Below are positions 22,069 to 33,300 of a stretch of DNA of 64,000 bases, one piece after another. The notes beneath the pieces were generated by a model. It made no database searches. It had not been told where the DNA came from and saw nothing but the letters and a program-made list of their open reading frames with translations. The DNA lies in the NCBI RefSeq assembly GCF_963678635.1, contig NC_087070.1, positions 3,291,157-3,355,156 on the forward strand. The letters run 5' to 3'. Each line of letters starts with the position of its first letter. The stretch's first letter is position 1. Position numbers and translations under genes: made by a program. The DNA is from Symsagittifera roscoffensis (taxonomy: Eukaryota > Xenacoelomorpha > Acoela > Convolutidae).

Positions 22069-22186
22069 AAAACCTGAATCAGTGGACTTCAATGAAACGA
22101 CAGAATGGCTCGTCAATTTCAAGAAGTGTTACCAACGAAAAAACAATCACACGGCCTCGGACAACCAGTCACGAACACTCATCGGA
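22069..22186 (+). pseudogene. Partial copy of exon 2 of the disordered-protein gene
   Basis: 118 bases align without gaps to 13311-13428, in direct orientation. The parental frame remains open (LNQWTS, RQN, SSISRSVTNE, RTTS, EHSS preserved) with several amino-acid changes, and continues about a dozen codons into unrelated sequence. No AG acceptor borders it; satellite DNA abuts its left end. A duplicated exon fragment is likelier than a used alternative exon. Confidence 0.7.
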
Positions 22187-22435
22187 TGTTTGGTCCGTTT
22201 TTTCTACAAGTTATTTTATATAGCGAAAGCTAGTTGTCATTCATGTTCTTCCTGAGCTTTACTTTAAGCTGTTCAATAGTGGAGTTCGCCTTTCTTTTAA
22301 TAAAAGCAATGACTGTTCTCAAGAAAAATATCAAACGTCAAAATAAAGTTTTTGAGTGTGAAAAAACTTCAAAACCTTTTCCTGAGAAGAAATAGTCACC
22401 GTCTTCAAAATTGTCAATCTTTTCGTTTTTTTAAC

Positions 22436-22685
22436 GCTTTTGTAGATCTGAAACAAATGAGCTTTGAGGTATTTAACTCTGTCCCAGTCAATCGAGCTGT
22501 CTGCACATGTTGCTGATGGGGATACATATTCAATCTCGGTTAATTTTATTTTGAAATCAGTTGATACATTTTGGCCGTAATTGTCCATCATCCATTTAAA
22601 AGATTTGCGCAAACCTTCCGGGAAAATTTTGTAGCCTTTGAATCCACTCACCGTTACCCACCCTTCGGGGATCGTTACGCCCGAT
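22436..22685 (-). pseudogene. Glycoside hydrolase family 1-like exon remnant
   Basis: Reading on the minus strand from a CAG acceptor at 22686-22688, the frame gives PEGLRKSFKWMMDNYG, then LTEIEY, then SSIDWDRVKYLKAHLFQIYK, before a possible GTTAAA donor. In GH1 enzymes (beta-glucosidases, lactase-like proteins) a PEGLRKLL..IK..YG segment leads to the catalytic nucleophile in (I/V)TENG, followed by a D..R..YL..HL helix. Here the Glu is kept but Asn-Gly is not (TEIE), which argues for decay. No neighbouring GH1 exon is visible. The call rests on remembered family pattern. Confidence 0.45.
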
Positions 22686-22729
22686 CTGTGTTGCCAAAGA
22701 AATTTGAAAAAACTTTTTTTTAAATATCG

Positions 22730-23065
22730 TGCAGGGCGGTTAATTTGTCGATCTTCTTTTTAGGCCGACTAAATTGATTTTCACAGCTCTAGAAAACTGT
22801 TATAAAGACCATATTTTAACCAATGTTTCTGCACTGCACGCAAATGATTGAAAAAACAGGCCAGAAAAAGCGTTCTTTGATAATTTTTGAGCAAAAAACG
22901 AGATTTTTTTGGAGCGATTCACCCCTCAAAATAGTATATATTGTTGCAAAAGGCGCCTTTCACCCCTCAAAATAGTATATATTGTTGCAAAAGGCGCCTA
23001 AAAAATTTAGTGTTAGTCAGCCAAAAATGGATGTCTTAAATAAAATCAATGGGGGTGGGCGTTGG
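22730..23065 (+). mobile_element. hAT-like short element, diverged copy with a 41-bp internal duplication
   Basis: Carries the family's internal landmarks in order: a GGCCGACTAAATTGATTTT block, AACAGGCCAGAAAAAGCG, ACCCCTCAAAATAGTATATATTG, AAGGCGCC and CAGCCAAAAATGGATGTC. The 41-bp unit starting at 22920 is repeated in tandem at 22961. The downstream stretch 23040-23280 stays open in one frame but resembles no protein I know. Confidence 0.5.
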
Positions 23066-24165
23066 TCCCTCTAAGTCTGCTGCTGCTTCCTTACCAAAAT
23101 ATGTGTGGTCGGCGGGACGTTTTGCGCTACTTGCACAGCAACTGCTATCTGTAGCTGATATTACTGATGTTTTGAATGTAACATTTAGCGGTGGAAACTG
23201 GGTTGCAGACGATGGCACTTTCAACCAGCAAGTTCCTTTTGGCAGAAGATGTTACAGAAAATGGAATATTTTGAATTAATTTGAAACAGCAATCTGCACT
23301 CAGTTCAGTGAACATATTTTGCATGCAATCTGGAAATTTCAAGCTTCTGAAAAATCAACGTTTGCATGCAAAAAATTTCTAAAAAGTTCAGCTGCTGCTT
23401 TTAATTAATATATTCTGTGCTACTTCTTATACATTTTTTACCGTAAAAAACGGTTCTGATTGATTGTAGCTAGTTTTTCAGAATATCATAATTGTTTTTA
23501 GGTGCTTAGCAAGTTCGAAAAGAGCATTCAGTGATGTAAACTTTCCTATTTTGAATGGCTTCAATTGTTTCTGACATTGTTCCTGAAATGCTAAAATTTT
23601 CTCTATTGACATTATTTTTTAAATTAAAAGCACTCCCCGTTTCAATTTTCCGTCTCAAATGAAAACTATTGCAGAATAAACTATGTATTTTTTCTATCTA
23701 TATTTACAAATTTACATCAGATTCAGGATTTCTTTTTCAGATTAAATTTCTTGATCTCAATTTTTAATAGAATCGACAAGAGTTATTTTCGAACAAAATT
23801 GGAAGTGAAATAGAATGAAAAATCAAAAATACCCTTGGGATTTGGTTCAAATAACTCATGTATTTACATACTTTTTTGATAATTTTCAGTTTTGCTTCAA
23901 AATTTAATTTTAAAAATCATTTAGAAATTAACGGTAGAGTCTTGTAACGATGTCATATAATATATAGTAAATAGCATATAATATAATAACAATGATTTTT
24001 ATGTACAATGTTCCAGAAGACACTAATTTGTCTTGACATCATCGTGACTTCAGAATCAGCGTCTATTGGTCATCTTCAAAAAAGATTTTCAGATTTATCA
24101 AAAATAAGTATGAGTCATATTCAGAATGGCGGCTTTCTTAGGTTCAATCAATTTGACCTCTTTCA
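23066..24165. other. Non-coding AT-rich stretch downstream of the FN3 gene
   Basis: Between the hAT-like element and the FN3 gene's polyadenylation signal I see no coding pattern, structural RNA or clear repeat, apart from TATA-rich runs near 23950-23990. Confidence 0.4.
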
Positions 24166-24171
24166 TTTATT
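24166..24171 (-). terminator. Polyadenylation signal of the FN3 gene
   Basis: TTTATT on the plus strand, i.e. AATAAA on the minus strand, 48-53 bases past the stop codon of the last FN3-gene exon. Confidence 0.55.
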
Positions 24172-24218
24172 GAGTCACGTGTGTATTATGTCTTGTCCTT
24201 GACCTCTTCTGGCGGTCA

Positions 24219-24327
24219 TTAGCCCTGTTGTCCTCCCTGGAACATGAGTCTGAGCACGTTGTAGTCAGACCTGAGCTCGTATGTCCGGTTGAAGCGCCAG
24301 TTAGCTCTCTCCTCCGGCGGAAGATCT
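24219..24327 (-). CDS. FN3 gene, last exon: cytoplasmic C-terminus
   Basis: Acceptor TTTTGTTCAG; the first base completes Ala with the previous exon. Encodes DLPPEERANWRFNRTYELR, then SDYNVLRLMFQGGQQG and TAA (plus-strand 24219-24221). Other frames are open but do not fit the phase. YNVL lies near the C-terminus. Confidence 0.75.
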
Positions 24328-27300
24328 CTGAACAAAAATAAACTGTCAATAAATCGGGGGTTATTTTTAGTAGTCTACGAATGATAAATTTCAGAGCCAC
24401 ACAATGCCCAATCAATTAATTCAAACATCAGGAAAAAGTTCGCATGAAAAAATTAAGATACACTTTTTGGCTTTTCCCTACATGAAAAATATACAAGCAT
24501 GTAAAGTGTAAATATTTGCCCAAAAAATGTAAATAGAACATGAAAAGTAATTTTCCTTTGCGTTATCTGATCGCATTGAAAGTTGCTGTTTTAAATTTGG
24601 AGTGATGTCCCAATAATACCAAATTCAAGCATCTTTGATTTTAATAACAACTTTGTGAAAGCATTGATTATCAAGAAAATTTGATATACATGTAAAATAA
24701 CGAGGGAAAAGATCCCATTTTTGTATTAAAACCCCTAAAGATTAAAACTAAATGACACAAAGACAAAACTTGACAATTTCGGCGAAACAAAAAAGGATCG
24801 AACTTTATCATGAAAGTAACTACTGAATTTTTTCAATGAAAAATTTATGACCTTAAAGTAGTTTGATTTGAAAAAATCTTGTATGATGGACCCTTTTTCG
24901 ATAAAATTAACCCAAATTGAGAAAACTAGATCAAATGGTGATATTTTGAACCACTGAGAAATCTAAAAACTAATATTTATCTAGCCAGCTATACCATTTG
25001 CCGTGTATTTAACGCGTAAGCTATGCACTAAAACGTGCAACTTCGTATGGAAATTGACTCACCGTATAACACTAACCGTAACGCGGATAGGAGCCCAAGA
25101 GTAAAAATATAAATAATAGATGATACTTACGCGGGTGGCGCGCCTTGTGATGCTCCCACGGCTGTTGCGGCGGCAGGTGCTTTGGCGGCGAACAGGATCT
25201 TGGCGCCCACGAAGAAGAGGATGAAGAAGATGGCGGTGGCCCCCACTCCACACGCGAACAGCACAAACAATGCCACCATTGGCTCCATATTCATGAACAT
25301 GATCTCATCTACATTACAAAACACATTTACTTTTCATATTTTTAAAAGTTCAATTTTTACCTTACGTTCAATTCACTAGCGAAAGTTATAAACGTTTTTT
25401 TTTCGTTCTTTAACTAACTGATTGGCCATCATATACAGGGGCGGATCTAGGATTTTCTCGAGGGGGGCGGATTTTCAAAAAATTTTCGAAAATTTTGTCG
25501 ACCTTTTTTTTAGGTCGACCAAATGGATTTTTTGAGCTATACCAAAGCACTGTTTTATTCCTATTTTGCCCAAAATTTGTGCGCCGCAAGCAAATTTTTG
25601 AAAAAATAGGCCAAAAAAGGCGTTTTTAGGCACTTTTTGGAAAATTTTCACCGAAAAATTACGTTTTTTCGGCGCGCGCTCCCCCCTCAAAATTAGTATA
25701 TATTGGCGCCAAAGGAGCCTTTAGAAAAATTTTAAGGTTCGTCGGCCAAGACTGGATTTCTTAAAAGTACCAAAGGAGGGACCGGCAGGGGGTCCAATCC
25801 CTGAAATATATATTCAATAATCAACCACATTTTGTATAGTTCAAACTCTTTTAAATTTCGTAGTTTTTACAAGTTGATGAACAATTTTCAACTTGCACAT
25901 ATTTTGATGCAAACTTCGTTTCATTTTGAAATTCTTGGATAGAAATCAAGCATCACATAGTTTATAACACATCTACTAAGCGATCAGTTCAGAGATGATC
26001 TCGTAACTAGTGCATAGATTTCGCGGCAGCTCGCTCGAAACTTATGTGCTAATAGCTCGTTGAAACTTGTAACTACCCACTAGATAAAACCTAAATTGTA
26101 GTGAATAGTTATGATTTTGCCAGTGGCGTCCGCAAAAGTTTTTCTAGGGGGGAGGGCGATTTTTCGAAAAATTTTATAAATTTTGCGGACCTTTTTTTTG
26201 AGTCGACCAATTTGATTTTCCGAGCTCTCAGAAAGTACTATAATGATCTTATTTTCTAAAAAAATTTCTGCCCTGCAGGCAAACTGTTCAAAAAACAGGC
26301 CAAAAAACGGCGTTTTTGGGGCACGTTATGGAAATTTTTCACAAAAAAATGCGTGTTTGCGGCCTCCCCCCTCAAATTTAGTTATATTGGCGCCAAAGGC
26401 GCCTTTAGAAAATTTTGAGCCAAAAAGGGATGTGGTTAAGTTATACCAAAGGGGTACCCTTGGAGAGTTTTGGCAACCAGAATTAAGCCCCCCTCTCCCC
26501 CTCACCACGCTACTGAATACTAGTGAACTAGATAACACCAATATAGTTAAGTTAGTTATGACTCATTACCAGCTGGCTTCTCCACCCTCCATACTCTGTG
26601 GTTCTCCAGTCCGTACTGTCCACAGAACACGGGAATCGCCTACAAGAAACAAAGCATCAAAAAATACAAATAACAAGACATTTTTTATGATACAAATATG
26701 ATAGTTGCAGTTGTAAAAAAGCAATTAAAAAAGCAAGTTGACAATCGAAAATAAAAAATAAAGTTACATGTTGTTATCCAAATATTTAGGGCTAGCCCTT
26801 AAATTTCGTCTTCAATGAATTTTATAGGTGTTACAGCGCACACTCAGTAAAAACAAAAAATAACCGATTGAATTAAAATTATAATTGTATTACTTTAGAA
26901 AAATCATAATTAATTATAAGAGCCAATTATATATATTTAAATAATTTATAAACCATTTCAGTAACAACATTTTTCAAGAGAATAAAATAAGAATAAGTTA
27001 TTGTTTTATAATCGGATATAATTTTTGTAGAAAATATCTTAAAATTGATTATAATATTTAACATCTCGTTTTACCAAAATGTTATCGCAGCAATGTCTTG
27101 CCGCATTTTGGTTCATCTCAAAATATTTTCACCACAAAACAAGTTTGATGCAAATCTCTTCGTAGAAAGGCTCCCGTGGTAGGCCAAAGTAATAATCAAA
27201 CTAAAACAATGTTCTGATATTTCAGTATATAAAAAAAAAGAATTTGAAATATTAAAGAAAATTATTGGAGACCAAATAAAGACAAACGCTACATATTTGA

Positions 27301-30300
27301 GTTAATTTCAAAACTGTTGAAACGGTCATTCGAATTTTCATAATATTCAAATTTTATGAAACGCCTAAATTATCAGCAACTAAGATACAAAATCGAAACC
27401 AACAGATAATATAATTGGAAAACAGTCAATGAACGCAAGCAAACAAAAAACGTACTTGATTTTTTGGAGAAAATATCATCTTTCGAAATTAGAAGAAAAA
27501 GAAAACAAGAAGATCTTAAGACTCGCTAAATTTCTAGAACAACTTATGATTTAAACTTTTATGATAAAATTAACCCATTTGAGAAAACTGGAGCAAAAGG
27601 TAATTGTTTGATATATCTTTTGAGAAATCTGATAAATAAAATCTATTTTTGAAATTAGAAGTTGATCACACATGAATTGCCTTCTTTTAACAAAGTAAAT
27701 ATAAACTGAACGTAAAAAGAAATCAGGACTCAAACCGCGAAAAAGTGAATTTGAGCCTAAATGAAATTTAATACTTTTTCTGAAAAAAAAACAAACAAAA
27801 AATTATCACGACCTTTATAAGAGTCTAAATTACGTTCATTCACTCTTAAAAATAAAAAAGTGTTTTAAAAATTGACTATAATCCAAGAAAAAAAAATTGA
27901 AGAAAAAAGGATTACAGCAGTTATAATCCAAAACAATTGATTGAAAATGGATTTAGTTGCCTAAAAATAGTCAAGTTTTAATCAATTTTAATCAATCAAT
28001 TTTGAATTTTATATATAGAGACCACAAAAATTGCATATAGTCGATTATCAACTCTTTACAGTAAGTTCGGGAGTGCGGTTGAAACACTTCACTTTTAATA
28101 ATTTTTAATGCTCAAACAGGACTGCTTCTAATTTTGAAAACAAAAACAAAGTTATCCTTTTTTATCCCTCCAAGGCACTTCCAATGGTCCTAATTGACTT
28201 TATCTTTGCAGGGACGCATATATTTTTTTAAGTTACAAAAAAGCAAGAGGGTTTGGGTTTGTGGAAGATATAGCCAACAGTTAGTTGAAGAAATTAAATC
28301 CACTTTCCAAATCAAAAACCATTCACGTTTTTCGTGACCTTTTCACTTTCGCTGTTCAATAGTGGAGTTTGCCTTCGTTTTACCAAAAGAAACAAACTGA
28401 AATTTAAAAGAAATCAAAAGTTAAGCCGCGTAAAATTAAATTTCCTAGAAAAAAATTAACAAGACTTTTATAAGAGTTTTCACTACGTTCCTGACTCTTA
28501 AGAACGCAAAAAAAAAACATTTTCATGCTGTTATCCGAAGTTTTCAGGGATAATCCATAGAAATGGTTTCACGACCCATGTTTAGTGAATTTCACGAGGA
28601 ATAATAATGCCGTCGAAACACAGCATTAATGTTAAATGCTGAAACAAAGCTATCAATGTTTACAGATTTTTGATAAAGTAACATAAGAGCAAGGGGGGTT
28701 TGGATTTGTGGGAAATATATGTATAAAAATGGTATGCTTACGATGAATGTGTATGCCCTGTATATCTCCAGGTTGAGCAGCTGTACATTATCTGGTCCCA
28801 CCACTTTACCCTCCCCCAGACTGGATCCAATGTTCGAGTAGACTGGGTCTATCATCTCTGGGTCTGAGGTGAGGATGTAGTAGTCCACTGTTCCTATCGG
28901 TTGGGTGAAGTTCAACTCCACCTGTGTGTCGCTCAAGTAAGTCGCTGTCACTGTTGGCTGAGAAGGCACTTAAGAAAAAAGTCCGAGTTAATCTCTAGCC
29001 GGTTAAGACATTACGACGTTTACTTGTAGTCAAACTAATTTCAAACCAAAGTTTTTGATTTGATTAAAGGAATGTGCAGGAATTTTTCTAATGGGTGGAC
29101 AGGGTGGTAGCGGTTTTAAGACAAAATTTTTTTTCGTACAATATTGTCGACCTTTTACATTGGGGTTGACAAAAGTACTTTTCGGTTCTCTTTCAACGTT
29201 ACTGAAGCGACGCTATTTTGTCAAAATTTTCTGCGCATTCGAGTTTTTGACAGACGGTTGGAAAAAGTCAATTAACGCAATGAAACAGAAAAAAAACAGA
29301 CTTGTTTTTTAAAAAAATCTCAACTTTCGTATTTTGAAAAATAATTGACTTGGGAAATCTGAAAATTAAATTTCATTTTCAAAGTCGATTAAACTAGAAG
29401 TCGATTACATTTTTCGTGACGTTTACAATTTCGCTGTTCAGTATTGGAGTTTGCTTTCCTTTTAACAACGGAACTAAACTAAATTTAACAAGAAATCAAA
29501 AGTCAAATCGCGAAAAATTAAATTTGAGCCCGAATAAAATTTAAGACTTTTCCTTAAAAAAAAACAAAAAAAAATCACGACCTATATAAGGGTGAGAAGA
29601 ACGTTCATCGACTCTAAATAAAATTAGTTGTTACATGTGCAGGCGGTGAGTTCGACAGTCTTGGATGTGCCCACGAGCAGTTCGGGTCCATCACTCCTCT
29701 GACACATGAAGTCGGTAGTGATGGTCACATTTAGAGTGTACCGAGTACCAGCTGTGTATCCATCATGGCTGCAAAAATTACTTTCATTTAATTTGATTTT
29801 AAAAAGTATGATTTTGATTTCAAGATGGGGTCAATTTGTTTATTATTTACAAAATTCATCCAAAAAAATCCCATCATAGAAGAACACCAAAAAAGGTAGT
29901 TAGCTGTCTACTATCGAGTGATGCTCTTCAACTTCAACCACAAGTTTTTTTTAGAGTAGAAAGCTGAAAATTATTTTGCAACAATAAAACCTAACTTTAT
30001 CTTAGCAATGTCAATCTTGGTTTGAGTTTAATTCTGATGAAAAAAGCAACGTTCGTAGTAGCCGAGAAAACTAAATTTAGTTTTGAATTGAAAATGAGCG
30101 CAGAAATATATACTGACATTTTGTGAGTAATGGTGCTGGCGAGAGTGATTTCAGAGTCGGAGTTTCTCTGGTAGATGAAGCGGTCCATTGCGCCTTGAGA
30201 AGGTCCAGACCAGGACACATTCAATTCAGTCTCCGACACACCCGCAACACTGATCGACTCGGCTTGACCAGGACCTAAATCGACAACATTTAGATTAAAA

Positions 30301-33300
30301 TTCAATAATTTTAGATTAAAATACTAAACTGGTATAGAAAGATTGCGCGGTACGTAGTCTAGCATTGATCGACATTGTATGACTAAGATCTGCATGAAAA
30401 CACACGCCCACATACGAAAAACAAATTAGTTTTGCCCACATTGAGGGTCAGGTCACAGGTTTCATTAACTATCACAGTGAATTATTTCACAGTGACACAA
30501 ATGACATGCTGCCCTTCCATACTTTGGAGTAAAACTTATATATAGTACTACTAACATGTGCACATCTGGAATGGCTCGAACTTGTCACCCTCCAGCAAGT
30601 ACTTCTCCGCTGTTCCAGTGAAGTTGTAGTAGGAGCCCGGATTCAAACCAGTCCTCTCCGCACACTGGTCGTTGTAGTCTGTGTTCACCGCGAACTCCAC
30701 ATCCAGGGGCGCAGAGGGAGAGTTGGCTGGTCCAGAGTAGAAGTGGAGACGACTGGGGTCAATGTTTCCATTCAGGTCAACACAGGCGCGGATTGTGTTT
30801 TCGTCCACGCAGCCGGAAGCATTTCCGTTCATCGCCATCGTATACGGCCCTAAACAGATTTAGTTGTCTTTTTTAAGTTGCAACTCCTAAAAATTACTTC
30901 CACTTCAAAATTTGCTTCAGATCGGAAACTGCCCCGAAGAAATCATTTGGTGTAATTCACGGGCAAAAAATCAAATTTGAACGTGACATTTGTTCATTGA
31001 CAAGCACGATTTGGGTGAACTGCAGTGATGGGCCAACAAGGTCAACTTACGTGTATACGCCATTATGTTGCCCTGGTTGAAAGAATTGACTCTGCCCTGA
31101 GAAGTTTTGCAGTCGAGGACTGCCACCAGACTCACATCCAGGGCATCAGAGGGTCCTGGGAGTCCAGTCACGTGGTGGGTGTATGTGGTAGTGGTGTTCA
31201 TCGTGTCTGATTCAATGAAGGCACCGCTGCTGTTAGTGTAGTTGTATTGGATCTCGTACCTGTGGTTAACAAACACGCACACTAGTGTTCACGTGCTCAT
31301 GATTCATTCGATGCACTGCTCAGCTCTTTTTCAAAATTCTAATTTCCGTACATAACAAACATTTTCGTAACAAAATATTTGTTCACAATGTCATTTTTTT
31401 CAAACAGTGAAAAAATTTAAGATAGTTAAGTTTGAACATTGAATTTGCTGGAAAAATGAAACGAGCCCGAGATTTTTACCGATTTTTTAAAATCAACTTG
31501 CACTAGATCTGTATAAAAAAATTACCGCATCAAAGATAATTAAAACCAATAGTTTTTTTTATTAAATGAGTAGTGAACAGAAGTTTTAAAATTGAGAAAG
31601 GAAGTACCAGAATTGGTATGTGTTGTTGTCGAAGAACGCTTCCATCTCAGGGTGAACATTCACCGATTCCACCCAGCTCATGTTCAGAGAGTAGGGGTCA
31701 TAGGTGTCCCGGTCCAGAGACAAAGGCGCCCGAGGACCTACACAGAACATGTTCTGCTCACAAAAAAATTCTCATGATAACAAGGATAGCCCGTTACTGC
31801 AAGTAGCACAGAATGTTCCGACCACAGTCTTAGGAAAATACAAAATTTTTTCTCAAATTGGTGTCGTTTTTTTCAGCATGTTGTGATAAAAAAAATCTGA
31901 ATGAAATAATATAATTTAGGCATATTTGAGAGTCATAGTAAAGAAAGTCAATTGGAAAACATTTTTCGAAGAATAATGACTTGAAAAAGGAAAAAAATTT
32001 TGAAAAAAATTTCAAAAAATTTTTGCGGAAATGTTTTGAACTTTCAAGTTTTGGATTCATAAAATTGCGCTAAAAAACTCCAAAAACTACCTTTACTTGA
32101 GTAAAACTTAGTTTTCGCGACCTAAATCAAACTTAAAAAATCTTTTGCAAGTACTAACTACCTTACTAATTAGCTCAAAGTTAGACCAAAAATCAAAAAT
32201 TTCAAACCGGTTTTTCTCGACAGGTTTTTCCTTTTTGAAATTTTTAGTGTCGTTTGAATCACGACTGAGAGGGCTTTAAAATGATATAACACTCAATCCT
32301 GTCCTATGATTATTTGTGGTAGCTGATTTTGCGTGGAAAATAAAAAGTTGAAAAAAAAAATAAAACACCCAAATACAAAATTCCTCCCCATTTTCAATGG
32401 TCGGAGCAGTTATCCCAATTAGAAGCACTATTCACACGACAGAAGGTCCGAACGCTCTAAACTTTTCAACCAACCGGCGTCCTTCAAAATATCAAAATGA
32501 CTTATTTTCACGATTTTCGTTTGAACTTCTGAATGCTAGTAAAATTTTTAGGCAATCAGTGGTTCTGGTTTTAGCCCAAAATTTGCATTGACCTGTAAGA
32601 ACTCTGACAGAAAGGATTGAATATTTGTGCACAGCGTGTTTTTTATTTGGACAAGTTTCAACTCTCAACACTAGCCTCTTTTTTCTGTCATCTGAAAAAT
32701 ATTGACGCCCTGAGTTTAAATATAAAACGACATTTTACCAATGTTTTTTTATAAAGCTGTGACCGTTTGCGAACTTTGTACATTGGTTTGATAATTGGCA
32801 AGATTCAGATTTTGTATGATAAGCTTATGCACAGTAGCTGGGGCGAATTGTTTCACGCAGGGGCGAAGCGGAGCTTCTCAAAACTCGCATTGCAAAAATC
32901 ATTTATGAATATCTCATTTTTAAGTTGAAAAAATTACTTGAAAAGTTGAAAAAAAATTCAGTTACAAAAACTTCATTGTTGTATAGAAAGTAGTTCATAA
33001 ACAACCTTAAAAAGGTACTTTCTATAAGGTTTTGAGAATTTAGGTTCTTAAGAAGGTTTTCTAATTTTCTAGGTTTTGCGGTCTCTTCTTTAAATTAGTG
33101 TATGTAGGCGCCAAAGGCGTCTTTATAAACATAGCCAACTGACAGTTGGAAAAGAGTAATAAACGCAAGGAAGCAGAAAAAAACTAACTTGTTTTTTGAA
33201 GAAAAAAAACTGAAAATTTTGAATTTAAAAGAAAAAATAGATGGCCATAATGCTCTTTGAATTTGTAGAAAAATTTGTAGTTGATACTTTTTTTGATAGA

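Larger units (their letters stand above)
26702..28580. other. Intron sequence with dispersed repeats
   Basis: AT-rich intron of the FN3 gene. Apart from the two copies of the dispersed repeat listed next, no coding or structural feature is visible. Confidence 0.45.

Noticed and set aside
23049-23279. Small open frame KSAAASLPKYVWSAGRFALL
   Set aside because: Begins in the end of a hAT-like element, lacks splice signals that would join it to anything and resembles no family I know.
25428-25811. 8-bp target-site duplication for the hAT-like element
   Set aside because: The flanks (ATCATATA and AAATATAT) do not match; nor do those of the copies at 26121 and 58385.
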